In this document: in pieces, positions 15,540-23,659 of the stretch
How positions within the stretch are numbered: position 1 is the stretch's first letter
Layout: the number at the start of each line of letters is the position of its first letter
Source of the DNA: Geodermatophilus normandii
GTDB lineage: Bacteria > Actinomycetota > Actinomycetes > Mycobacteriales > Geodermatophilaceae
NCBI RefSeq assembly: GCF_003182485.1
Contig: NZ_QGTX01000001.1
Span: 1,570,001 to 1,634,000 of the forward strand
Reading direction: 5' to 3'
Length of the DNA stretch: 64,000 nt
Translations under genes and position numbers: made by a program
The notes under the pieces: model-generated
Database searches by the model: none
The model's input: only the letters and a program-made list of their open reading frames with translations
Told to the model about the DNA's origin: nothing

Positions 15540-16596
15540 CCGGCAGCGGGCGGGTCAGGAAGGCCGCGAGCAGCCGGGCGGTCCGGTCGACGGTGCCGCT
15601 GTGCAGCACCTCGTACCCGTGGGTGCTCAGCGTCGGCAGGCTCAGCAGCGCGGCCCGGGCCGTCTGGCCGGAGGCCTGGGACTGGGAGGCGTCGGAGTCG
15701 AAGGACTGCCAGACGGCGGTCTGCGGGTGCAGGCCGAGCTCGCGGCCGACGTCGACCAGCGCGTCGGCGACGGCCCGGTCGTAGACGACGGCGTCGTCGG
15801 CGTAGGCCACCACCGGCCCGCCGTCGACGGTGACCTGGTACTCCGCCTCGGCGGGGCCGACGTCGAGGGCGAGCGTGAGGTCGCCGGGCAGAGTGCGGCT
15901 CGCGTAGGAGGCGCCGATCCCGCCCATCTCCTCGCTGGTGGTGGCCACGAGGTACACGTCGCCGTGCGGGCGCCCCCGCAGCAGCCGCGCGGTGCCGACC
16001 ATCGCGGTGAGCGCCGCCCGGTCGTCGACGAAGTAGCCGCCCACGAAGTCGCCGAAGCGGGTCAGCCCGCGCCGGTCGGCGTGCACGCACACCCGGGTGC
16101 CGGGGTGCACGCCGGCGGCGGCGAGGTCCTCGCCCGAGCGCCCGGTGAAGACGTACACGTGCGACCAGTCCATCGCCTCGTCGCCCTGGTCGGGCTTGGT
16201 CTCCCAGATCCGCGTGCTGTCCGCGGTGGTGTGCTCCGACCCGAGCAGGAGGACGCCGGTCAGCGTCTCCTCCCGGCCCAGCACGGCCACCGGGCCGAGG
16301 CCGAAGTTGCCGGGGTACATCACGCCGAGGGAGGTCACCCACAGCGTGCCGTCGGGGTCGACCCGCTTGACCATCATCGACAGCTCGTCGAGGTGCGCCA
16401 TCACCCGGACCACCGGTGCGGACCGGTCCGTCCCGTGCAGCAGGGCCACCAGGTTGCCCGCCGGGTCGACCGACACCTCGTCGGCGAGCGGCTCGAGCTC
16501 CCGCCGGACGACGTCGCGCACGGCCGCCTCCCCGCCGCAGGGGCCGTAGGTGCGCAGCAGCTCGTCGAGCAGGTCGGGCAGCGGGGTGGGCGGCAC
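15529..16596 (-). CDS. M42-family metallopeptidase (FrvX-like aminopeptidase)
   Basis: A 355-residue cytosolic di-zinc aminopeptidase of the M42 (glutamyl aminopeptidase/endoglucanase M-like) family. Metal ligands are visible as AHLDELS (first His-x-Asp), the bridging Asp in GYFVDDRAAL, Glu-Glu of TTSEEMGGIGA, Asp in LALDVGPAE, and a late His in TLSTHGYEV. The GTG at 16596 has GAGGGAGA upstream. The gene follows the Lrp-type regulator on the same strand (38-nt gap), so the two may form an operon. A role in peptide turnover feeding branched-chain amino acids is only inference. Confidence 0.85.
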   Translation of the reverse strand: MPPTPLPDLLDELLRTYGPCGGEAAVRDVVRRELEPLADEVSVDPAGNLVALLHGTDRSAPVVRVMAHLDELSMMVKRVDPDGTLWVTSLGVMYPGNFGLGPVAVLGREETLTGVLLLGSEHTTADSTRIWETKPDQGDEAMDWSHVYVFTGRSGEDLAAAGVHPGTRVCVHADRRGLTRFGDFVGGYFVDDRAALTAMVGTARLLRGRPHGDVYLVATTSEEMGGIGASYASRTLPGDLTLALDVGPAEAEYQVTVDGGPVVAYADDAVVYDRAVADALVDVGRELGLHPQTAVWQSFDSDASQSQASGQTARAALLSLPTLSTHGYEVLHSGTVDRTARLLAAFLTRPLPVSG

Positions 16597-16634
16597 GGGG
16601 TCTCCCTCGTCGGCGACGGCGGTCGCCCGTGCCC

Positions 16635-17135
16635 CTACCCCGCCGCGGGCGTCTCGGCCCCCGCCGCCCGCTCCAGCAGCGGGGCGACCCGGTGGTCGAC
16701 GTAGCGGCGCAGCGCCAGCGCGGTGTCGGTGCGCTCCACGCCGCGGACGGCGAGCACCTGCTCGGTGAGCCGCCACAGGTCGTCGGCGTCGACGGCGACC
16801 ACCCGCACGAGCAGGTCGGCGGCGCCGGACAGCGCGGTCACCTCGAGCACCTCGGGCAGCGCGGCCAGCGCCGAGGCGACCTCCTCGAGGCTGCGCTGCA
16901 CGACCTGGACGGTCATGTAGGCGCCGAGCCGGTAGCCGAGGGCCTCCGGCCTCACCCGCGCCTCGAAGGGGGCGAGCAGCCCGCCGGACTCCAGCCGGGC
17001 CAGCCGCGACTGCACCGTGTTGCGGGCCAGCCCGAGCCGCTGGGACAGGGCGATGACGGTGGCGCGGGGATCCTCGGTGAGGGCCTGCACCAGGCGCGCG
17101 TCGGTGGCGTCCAGGCGGTCAGGGCCGGGCGGCAT
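16635..17135 (-). CDS. Lrp/AsnC family transcriptional regulator (BkdR-like)
   Basis: A 166-residue regulator with an N-terminal winged HTH (LDATDARLVQALTEDPRATVIALSQRLG split over about 8-35, then ARNTVQSRLARLES) and a C-terminal RAM ligand-binding domain (TALSGAADLLVRVVA). Proteins of this family sense amino acids. It is divergent from the branched-chain 2-oxoacid dehydrogenase operon, the usual arrangement for BkdR-type regulators. The ATG at 17135 is the first start after which the HTH is complete. Confidence 0.9.
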   Translation of the reverse strand: MPPGPDRLDATDARLVQALTEDPRATVIALSQRLGLARNTVQSRLARLESGGLLAPFEARVRPEALGYRLGAYMTVQVVQRSLEEVASALAALPEVLEVTALSGAADLLVRVVAVDADDLWRLTEQVLAVRGVERTDTALALRRYVDHRVAPLLERAAGAETPAAG

Positions 17136-17178
17136 GTGCTCAGTCTGACAGGTCCAGGCGGAGGAGCAGTTGTCATCC

Positions 17179-17208
17179 TGCGCAGTCCTCCGTGCCGACC
17201 TTGCGCAA
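17179..17208. promoter_or_regulatory. Putative Lrp/BkdR operator pair
   Basis: In the divergent region between the Lrp-type gene and bkdA, TGCGCA (17179-17184) and the perfect palindrome TTGCGCAA (17201-17208) have centres 23 bp apart, about two helical turns. This spacing fits an Lrp-type multimer. The function is inferred. Confidence 0.4.
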
Positions 17209-17352
17209 TCCGTCCGGGGGGTGGTGTGCTCCGGATCGAGCCGGTCGTGCCACGATGTGTGAGTGGCGCCACACCCCGGCGCCCACAGGACGTCCAGCAC
17301 CGCAGCCGGCCGGCGACCCCGGCAGCCGCGGCCGACGGCGAGGAGGACCGCA

Positions 17353-18522
17353 GTGCGCGAGCGTGCGAGCGGAACCGGGAGCGCTGCCCTGCCGAGTGTC
17401 ACGACGGAGGCGGTGGACCCCGTACCCGGAGCGGGGGCGCCCCACCTGCCGCAGCAACCGGACCTGGTGCAGCTGCTGACCCCCGAGGGCGAGCGCATCC
17501 AGCACCCCGACCACCCGTTGGACGTCTCCGCCGAGGAGCTGCGCGGCCTGTACCGCGACCTCGTGCTGGTCCGCCGCTGGGACGTCGAGGCCACCGCCCT
17601 GCAGCGCCAGGGCGAGCTCGGCATCTGGGCCTCGCTGCTCGGCCAGGAGGCCGCCCAGATCGGCGCCGGCCGCGCCATGGCCGACACCGACACGGCCTTC
17701 CCCACCTACCGCGAGCACGGCGTCGCCTGGACCCGCGGCGTCGACCCGCTGCACGTCATCAGCCTGTTCCGCGGCGTGGACAACGGCGGCTGGGACCCGG
17801 TGGCCACCGGCTTCAACCTTTACACCGTCGTGATCGGCGCGCAGACCCTGCACGCCACCGGCTACGCGATGGGCCTGCAGCGCGACGGCGCCGAGAGCGC
17901 GGCGCTGGCCTTCCTCGGCGACGGCGCGACCAGCCAGGGCGAGGTCAACGAGGCGATGATCTGGGCGGCCAGCTTCAGCGCCCCCGTCGTCTTCTTCTGC
18001 CAGAACAACCAGTACGCGATCAGCGTGCCGCTGGAGCGGCAGTCCCGGGTGCCGCTGTACCAGCGCGCGGCCGGCTTCGGCTTCCCCGGCGTGCGGGTCG
18101 ACGGCAACGACGTCCTGGCCGTCCTCGCCGTCACGCGCTCGGCGCTCGCCGCCGCCCGCGAGGGCCAGGGGCCGACGTTCATCGAGGCGTTCACCTACCG
18201 GATGGGCGCGCACACCACCTCCGACGACCCGACCCGCTACCGCCTCGCCAGCGAGCTGGAGGAGTGGAAGCTGCGCGACCCCATCGCCCGGGTCAAGGCG
18301 TACCTGTCGCGGACCGGCGTGGCCGACGCCGCCTTCTTCGACGCCGTCGAGGCCGAGGGCGACGAGCTGGCCGCGCGGATCCGGTCCGGCACCGTCGGGA
18401 TGCCCGACCCACCGGGGACGGCGATGTTCGACCGGGTGTACGCGGAGCAGACGCCGCACCTGGCCGCGCAGCAGGCGGAGTTCGAGGCGTACCAGGCGTC
18501 GTTCGAGGGGGCCGGGCACTGA
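17353..18522 (+). CDS. bkdA: Branched-chain 2-oxoacid dehydrogenase E1 subunit alpha
   Basis: A 389-residue thiamine-diphosphate-dependent decarboxylase alpha chain. It forms an alpha2-beta2 E1 with the next gene and acts on branched-chain 2-oxoacids (or pyruvate) to load the E2 lipoyl group. The ThDP motif runs from LGDGATSQGEVNEA to FFCQNNQYAIS (GDG...NN). The segment RMGAHTTSDDPTRYR carries the phosphorylation-loop-like region of BCKDH E1 alpha. The GTG at 17353 has AGGAGGA upstream; the first 40 residues are Arg/Ser/Gly-rich and poorly conserved, so a start at 17413 cannot be excluded. It is the first gene of a three-gene operon. Confidence 0.9.
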   Translation: MRERASGTGSAALPSVTTEAVDPVPGAGAPHLPQQPDLVQLLTPEGERIQHPDHPLDVSAEELRGLYRDLVLVRRWDVEATALQRQGELGIWASLLGQEAAQIGAGRAMADTDTAFPTYREHGVAWTRGVDPLHVISLFRGVDNGGWDPVATGFNLYTVVIGAQTLHATGYAMGLQRDGAESAALAFLGDGATSQGEVNEAMIWAASFSAPVVFFCQNNQYAISVPLERQSRVPLYQRAAGFGFPGVRVDGNDVLAVLAVTRSALAAAREGQGPTFIEAFTYRMGAHTTSDDPTRYRLASELEEWKLRDPIARVKAYLSRTGVADAAFFDAVEAEGDELAARIRSGTVGMPDPPGTAMFDRVYAEQTPHLAAQQAEFEAYQASFEGAGH

Positions 18523-19499
18523 TGACCGAGACGCTCACCATCGGCAAGGCCCTCAACCTGGGCCTGCGCCGGGCCATGGAGGACGACGCGAAGGTCGTGC
18601 TCATGGGCGAGGACATCGGCCGCCTCGGCGGGGTCTTCCGCATCACCGACGGCCTGCAGAAGGACTTCGGCGAGGACCGCGTCGTCGACACCCCGCTGGC
18701 CGAGGCCGGCATCCTCGGCACCGCCGTCGGGCTGGCCATGCGCGGCTACCGGCCGGTCTGCGAGATCCAGTTCGACGGGTTCGTCTTCCCGGCCTACAAC
18801 CAGATCGTCACGCAGGTCGCCAAGATCCACGCCCGCTCCCGCGGCCGCCTGCCGATGCCGATCGTCATCCGGATCCCCTTCGGCGGCGGCATCGGCGCGG
18901 TCGAGCACCACAGCGAGAGCCCGGAGGCCTACTTCGCGCACACGCCGGGCCTGAAGGTGGTCGCCGTCAGCAACCCGGTCGACGCCTACTGGGGCATCCA
19001 GCAGGCCATCGCGCACCCCGACCCGGTCGTCTTCCTCGAGCCCAAGCGGCGGTACTGGGAGAAGGCGGAGGTCGACACCGACGCGACGCCGGGCCCGCTG
19101 TTCGCCTCGCGGGTGCTCCGCGGCGGCGACGACGTCACGCTGCTCGCCTACGGCCCGATGGTGAAGACGGCACTGCAGGCGGCCGAGGCCGCCGCGGAGG
19201 AGGGGCGCTCGATCGAGGTGGTCGACCTGCGCACGCTCTCGCCGCTGGACCTCGAGCCGGTGTTCGACTCGGTGCGCCGCACCGGGCGCTGCGTCGTCGT
19301 CCACGAGGCGGCGGTGACCCTCGGCCTGGGCGCGGAGATCGCCGCGCGGGTGACCGAGACCTGCTTCCACTCCCTGGAGGCGCCGGTGCTGCGCGTGGGT
19401 GGCTACGACACCCCGTACCCGCCGTCGAAGCTCGAGGAGGAGTACCTCCCCGACCTCGACCGCGTGCTCGACGCCGTCGACCGCTCGATGGGGTTCTGA
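18522..19499 (+). CDS. bkdB: Branched-chain 2-oxoacid dehydrogenase E1 subunit beta
   Basis: A 325-residue transketolase-like beta chain. Recognisable stretches are [48 protein letters not shown] and [15 protein letters not shown], with the late conserved [16 protein letters not shown]. It pairs with the alpha chain to build the ThDP sites. The start codon overlaps the stop of bkdA in TGATG, indicating translational coupling; bkdC begins one base after its stop. Confidence 0.93.
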   Translation: MTETLTIGKALNLGLRRAMEDDAKVVLMGEDIGRLGGVFRITDGLQKDFGEDRVVDTPLAEAGILGTAVGLAMRGYRPVCEIQFDGFVFPAYNQIVTQVAKIHARSRGRLPMPIVIRIPFGGGIGAVEHHSESPEAYFAHTPGLKVVAVSNPVDAYWGIQQAIAHPDPVVFLEPKRRYWEKAEVDTDATPGPLFASRVLRGGDDVTLLAYGPMVKTALQAAEAAAEEGRSIEVVDLRTLSPLDLEPVFDSVRRTGRCVVVHEAAVTLGLGAEIAARVTETCFHSLEAPVLRVGGYDTPYPPSKLEEEYLPDLDRVLDAVDRSMGF

Positions 19500-19500
19500 G

Positions 19501-20975
19501 ATGGGGGAGCTGCGCCAGTTCCGGCTCCCCGACGTCGGGGAGGGCCTGACCGACGGCGAGATCCTGCAGTGGCTCGTGGCCGTCGGCGACACCGTCACGG
19601 TCAACCAGCCGCTGTGCGAGGTGGAGACCGCCAAGGCCGCCGTCGAGCTGCCCTCGCCGTACGCCGGCACGGTGACCGAGCTGCTGTACGAGGCCGGCAC
19701 GACCGTCGACGTCGGCACGCCGATCATCACCATCGACGTGGGCGGCGACGCCCCCGCGCCGGCGCCGTCCGGGGGCGGCGCCGAGCCGGCCGCCGGGCTG
19801 ATCGGCGGGGCGGCGCCGGGCGGGCGCACGGCGGTGCTCGTGGGCTACGGGCCGCGGACCACCGAGGCCCGCCGGCGCCCGCGCCGCACTCCCGCCGCGA
19901 CCCCGCCCGCGGCGGCCGCGGTGCCGGGTGCGGACTACGGATCGGGTGGGACGGAGCGGCCGCCGCTGCTGGCCACCGCGCCCGACGCGACGGTCAAGCC
20001 GGTGCGCCACGGCGGCCTCGAGGTCGGCCGGCAGGCCGAGGCGCACGCCCGCGCCGAGGCGGCGGCCCCTCCCGGCCGGTCGCGCCCGGCCGGGGCTCGG
20101 TGCGCCCGCTGGCCAAGCCGCCGGTGCGCAAGCTCGCCCGCGACCTCGGTGTCGACCTCGGCGCGCTGACCGGCAGCGGCGCCGGCGGGGTCATCACCCG
20201 CGAGGACGTGACCGCCGCGGCGTCGGGGCCGGCCGCCGCCCCGGCGGCCCCCGCTCCCGCCCCGGCCGCCGCCACGGCCGGGGAGCAGCGGATCCCGGTC
20301 AAGGGCGTCCGCAGGGCGACGGCGGCGGCGATGGTGGCCAGCGCGTTCACCGCGCCGCACGTCACGGAGTTCCTCACCGTCGACGTCACGCGGATGACGA
20401 AGCTCCGGTCGCGGGTCGCCGCACGCCCCGAGTTCGCCGGGGTCAAGGTCAGCCCGCTGCTGTTCGTGGCGCGGGCGCTGCTGCTGGCCGCGCGCCGGCA
20501 CCCGATGGTCAACAGCTCCTGGGACGAGGCGGCGCAGGAGATCGTCGTCCACGGGCAGGTCAACCTCGGCATCGCCGCGGCCACCCCGCGCGGGCTGGTC
20601 GTGCCCAACGTCAAGGACGCCGGCCGGCTCTCGCTGGTCGAGCTCGCCGGCGCGCTCACCGCGCTCACCGAGACGGCGCGGGCGGGGCGGACGGCGCCGG
20701 CGGACATGGCCGGCGGCACGATCACGATCACCAACGTCGGGGTGTTCGGCGTCGACACCGGCACGCCGATCCTCAACCCCGGCGAGTCGGCGATCCTCGC
20801 CTTCGGCGCGGTCCGCGAGATGCCGTGGGTGCACAAGGGGCGGATCGCCGTCCGGCAGGTGACGCAGCTGGCGCTGTCGTTCGACCACCGGGTCATCGAC
20901 GGGGAGCTGGGCAGCCGGTTCCTCGCCGACGTCGGCGCGCTGCTGTCCGACCCCGGGCTGGCGCTCACCTTCTGA
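19501..20975 (+). pseudogene. bkdC: Dihydrolipoamide acyltransferase E2 with an apparent frameshift
   Basis: The E2 core enzyme is split over two frames. From 19501 the first frame encodes the lipoyl domain ([14 protein letters not shown], lipoyl-lysine in [12 protein letters not shown]) and a Pro/Ala linker. The rest is in the -1 frame: peripheral-subunit-binding domain ([29 protein letters not shown]), then the catalytic domain with VKGVRRATAAAM and the active-site SFDHRVIDGELG. Third-position bias switches around 20066-20090, in or next to a C-rich run, consistent with loss of one base. Both halves are otherwise intact and the E1 genes are whole, so a sequencing or assembly error is as likely as a real lesion. 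Joined length would be about 490 residues. Confidence 0.85.
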
Positions 20976-20984
20976 GCACGGGCG

Positions 20985-21018
20985 GAGGGCCTGCCGGCGC
21001 ACGCCGGCAGGCCCTCCG
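20985..21018. terminator. Terminator between bkdC and the convergent membrane gene
   Basis: Perfect 15-bp inverted repeat (ggagggcctgccggc / gccggcaggccctcc) with a 4-nt loop, placed 9 nt after the bkdC stop and 9 nt before the stop of the convergent gene. It probably serves both. Confidence 0.8.
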
Positions 21019-21027
21019 TGCCGGAGC

Positions 21028-21597
21028 TCAGGCCCGGCGGTCGAGCTGTCCGCGCAGCAGCAGCCAGCCGACGACGGCCAGGTACGCGCCCACCGGCACG
21101 CCGCCGCCCGACTGGGAGAGGAACAGGAAGACCGGCGTCACCAGGGGCAGCAGCGCCACGAGCGGACGGGACACCCGCCGCGAGCGCCACAGCGACACGG
21201 CCAGGGCCAGCGACCCGAGGAACCACAGCGCGTTGGCCACGAGTGCCACGGCGGGGAAGAACGACAGGTCCTCGCCGTTGACCGCGCTCGACAGCATGCC
21301 GCCGCTGAGCAGCACGGTCCCCGCCGAGGCGACGACCGCCGCCCAGCGCGCGCCGGCCAGCGCGGCGAGCCGGGCGTAGAGCACGGGCAGGGCCCACAGC
21401 ATCACGCTCGTGCCGACGAGGAGGGCGGCCGTCCGCGGCTCGATGGCCGGGTCGGTGTCCTGGGGATACAGGACCTGGGTGACGCCGACGGCGATCGAGA
21501 TGCCGGAGGCGACGAGCGCGGCGGCGCCGGCCCGGGAGTCCGACCGTCGTCGGGTCGCGGCGGTGGCGGTGGCGGTGGCGGGCAGCGTGGTGGTCAC
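21028..21597 (-). CDS. Hypothetical membrane protein
   Basis: A 189-residue protein with about six hydrophobic segments (for example ALVASGISIAVGVTQVLYP, LVGTSVMLWALPVLYARLAAL, AVALVANALWFLGSLALAVSL, GAYLAVVGWLLL). Its overall look is that of a small integral membrane protein without recognised domains. The GTG at 21597 has GGAGCTCTC just upstream. It is divergent from the histidine kinase at 21794 and might be its target or its signal partner; this is inference. Confidence 0.65.
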   Translation of the reverse strand: MTTTLPATATATAATRRRSDSRAGAAALVASGISIAVGVTQVLYPQDTDPAIEPRTAALLVGTSVMLWALPVLYARLAALAGARWAAVVASAGTVLLSGGMLSSAVNGEDLSFFPAVALVANALWFLGSLALAVSLWRSRRVSRPLVALLPLVTPVFLFLSQSGGGVPVGAYLAVVGWLLLRGQLDRRA

Positions 21598-21720
21598 GAG
21601 AGCTCCTCGGATCGGTCGGAGCGCCTGGTCAGGCGGTCGCCGAGAAAGCTAGGAACGGCCGGGGCCCGCCGGCATCGGCCTGCGGTCCACAGTGCGGGAG
21701 CGCGGGTCGCGTCCGCGGTG

Positions 21721-21734
21721 TCGACCATGGTCGA
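21721..21734. promoter_or_regulatory. 14-bp perfect palindrome in a divergent promoter region
   Basis: TCGACCATGGTCGA is self-complementary and lies about 47 bp upstream of the TAGGTT -10 element of the kinase gene, between it and the divergent membrane gene. It is a candidate regulator site without known binder. Confidence 0.35.
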
Positions 21735-21780
21735 ACTCCGTGTCGCCCTCGGGAGGACGCGCTGCCCGGCCGGCGGCCTC

Positions 21781-21786
21781 TAGGTT
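21781..21786 (+). promoter_or_regulatory. -10 element, probable leaderless promoter of the kinase-regulator pair
   Basis: TAGGTT ends 7 nt before the GTG at 21794. No Shine-Dalgarno sequence is present. Confidence 0.45.
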
Positions 21787-21793
21787 CGGGTCC

Positions 21794-22981
21794 GTGACGA
21801 CGACAGCGGAGGCCGCCCGGCACCCCGCCGTGGCGGCGGCGTCGGTGCCCCGCTGGACGAGCGGGCTGGACCTGGCGGTCGCCGTCGGGCTCGCGGTGTG
21901 GGGACTGGTCGAGGTCGTCCTCTCGCCCGACCTGGGCCTCGTCCCGGGCGCGCTGTTCGTCCTGGTCGCGACCCTCCCCCTCGCCCTGCGCCGCCGGTTC
22001 CCCGGATCGGTCACCGCGGTGGTGGCGGCCGCCCTGGTCGTGCACGCGGCGACCGCGGAGGCGGCGGCCACGTTCACGCCCTTCCCGAGCCTGCTGCTCG
22101 CCGCCTTCACCGTCGCCGTGCACGTGCGCTCCCTGCCGGCGGCCGTGGGCCTGGGCCTGCTGCCGGTGGCCGCCATGGGGATGGCGGGACAGCTCGGCTA
22201 CTTCGGCGTCGAGGCCGCCCGGCCGCGCGCCCTCGTCCTGCTGGTCTTCTTCGTCGCCGGGGCGTGGACCGGCGGGCGCGTGGTCCACCACCGGGCGCTG
22301 GCGGCCCTGCGGGCCGAGGAGGGGTCGGCCGCCGCGGCGGACCGGGCCGTGGCCCAGGAGCGGGCGCGCATCGCCCGGGAACTGCACGACGTCGTCGCGC
22401 ACGCGGTGTCGGTCGTGGTGCTGCAGACCGGCGCCGCCGAGCAGTTCGTCGGCCGCGACCCGGACCGCGCCCGGGGCCACGTCGGCATGGCGCGCCGCAC
22501 GGCGACGGAGGCCATGGCGGAGATGCGCCACCTGCTCGACGTGCTGCGCGAGGGGGAGGCCGTCTACCTCCCGCAGCCGGGCATCGAGCGGCTGCCGGAC
22601 CTGGTGGACGAGGCCCGCGGAGCCGGGCTGGACGTGACCCTCGCCGTGGACGTCCCCGTGCCCGTCCCGGACGGCCCCTCGCTGGCGGTCTACCGGATCG
22701 TGCAGGAGTCCCTCACCAACGTCCTGCGGCACGCGCCGGGCGCCCGGACCACCGTGGCCGTCGGCAGCACCGGGAGGGAGCTGACCGTGGAGGTCCGCGA
22801 CCACGGCCGCCGGGCGGACCCGGAGGACGGGCACCCGGCGCCGGCCGGCCTGAGCTCCGGGGGCTACGGCATCCCGGGGATGCGCGAGCGGGTCCGGGTC
22901 TACGGCGGGTCGCTGGCCGTGGGCCCGGAGCCCGACGGTGGGTGGCTGGTCCGCGCGGTCCTCCCGGCCGGGTCGTCGTGA
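21794..22981 (+). CDS. Two-component sensor histidine kinase (NarL/DesK type)
   Basis: A 395-residue membrane kinase. Four to five hydrophobic segments fill residues 25-160. The dimerisation/phosphoacceptor domain is HisKA_3, with the conserved histidine at about 198 in RIARELHDVVAHAVS. The HATPase domain follows (N box QESLTNVLRHA, G box GGYGIPGMRERV). The signal sensed by the membrane part is unknown. The GTG start is supported by a -10 element 7 nt upstream. The stop overlaps the response regulator start in GTGA. Confidence 0.9.
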   Translation: MTTTAEAARHPAVAAASVPRWTSGLDLAVAVGLAVWGLVEVVLSPDLGLVPGALFVLVATLPLALRRRFPGSVTAVVAAALVVHAATAEAAATFTPFPSLLLAAFTVAVHVRSLPAAVGLGLLPVAAMGMAGQLGYFGVEAARPRALVLLVFFVAGAWTGGRVVHHRALAALRAEEGSAAAADRAVAQERARIARELHDVVAHAVSVVVLQTGAAEQFVGRDPDRARGHVGMARRTATEAMAEMRHLLDVLREGEAVYLPQPGIERLPDLVDEARGAGLDVTLAVDVPVPVPDGPSLAVYRIVQESLTNVLRHAPGARTTVAVGSTGRELTVEVRDHGRRADPEDGHPAPAGLSSGGYGIPGMRERVRVYGGSLAVGPEPDGGWLVRAVLPAGSS

Positions 22982-23655
22982 CGGCGGTGCAGCCGTTGCG
23001 GGTCGTCGTGGCCGACGACCACGCGCTGGTCCGCTCGGGCATCACCGGCCTGCTCGAGGCGGGCGACGTCGAGGTGGTCGGGGAGGCCGCCGACGGGGTG
23101 GAGGCGGTCGAGGTGGCGCTGCGGCTGCGGCCCGACGTCGTGGTCATGGACGTGCGCATGCCGCGCCTCGACGGCATCGAGGCCACCCGCCGGCTGCGCC
23201 GGGACCCGGGCGGCCCGCAGGTGCTGGTGCTCACCACCTTCGACCTCGACGAGTACGTCTTCCGGGCGCTGGAGGCCGGAGCCGCCGGCTTCCTGCTCAA
23301 GGACGCGCCGCCGGGCCGGCTGGTCGAGGCCGTGCGCACCGTCGCCGACGGCGACGCGCTGCTCGCCCCCGCCGTCACCCGGCGCCTCGTCGAGCGCCAC
23401 CTCTCCGCACCGGCACCGGCACCGGCGACCGGGCCGGACCCCGCCGCCGACCTCAGCCCGCGCGAGCGCGAGGTGTGGCTGCTCGTCGCCCAGGGGCTGT
23501 CCAACGCCGAGATCGCCGGCACGCTCGTGGTCACCGAGGCGACGGTGAAGGCGCACGTCACCCGCCTCCTGGCCAAGCTCGGGGTGCGGGACCGGGTGCA
23601 GGCGGTCGTGCGCGCCTACGAGAGCGGCCTGGTGCGTCCCGGGGGCGCAGGATGA
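22978..23655 (+). CDS. LuxR-family response regulator
   Basis: A 225-residue DNA-binding partner of the preceding kinase. The receiver domain has the acidic pair ADD, phospho-acceptor Asp58 in VVVMDVRMPRLDG, and the conserved Lys in LLKDAPPG. The C-terminal LuxR/NarL HTH reads LSPREREVWLLVAQGLSNAE then TVKAHVTRLLAKLGV. A GTGA overlap with the kinase gene indicates coupled translation. Targets are unknown; the divergent membrane gene is a candidate. Confidence 0.92.
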   Translation: MTAVQPLRVVVADDHALVRSGITGLLEAGDVEVVGEAADGVEAVEVALRLRPDVVVMDVRMPRLDGIEATRRLRRDPGGPQVLVLTTFDLDEYVFRALEAGAAGFLLKDAPPGRLVEAVRTVADGDALLAPAVTRRLVERHLSAPAPAPATGPDPAADLSPREREVWLLVAQGLSNAEIAGTLVVTEATVKAHVTRLLAKLGVRDRVQAVVRAYESGLVRPGGAG

Positions 23656-23659
23656 CGGC

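Noticed and set aside
14679-17369. Shared GCGAGCGTGCGAG string at 14679 and 17357
   Set aside because: A 13-mer built of GCGAG/GTGCG in such GC-rich DNA can recur by chance; no wider similarity was seen.
20060-20105. Programmed ribosomal frameshift in bkdC
   Set aside because: No X-XXY-YYZ slippery heptamer with a following stem was evident; a sequencing error or mutation is simpler.
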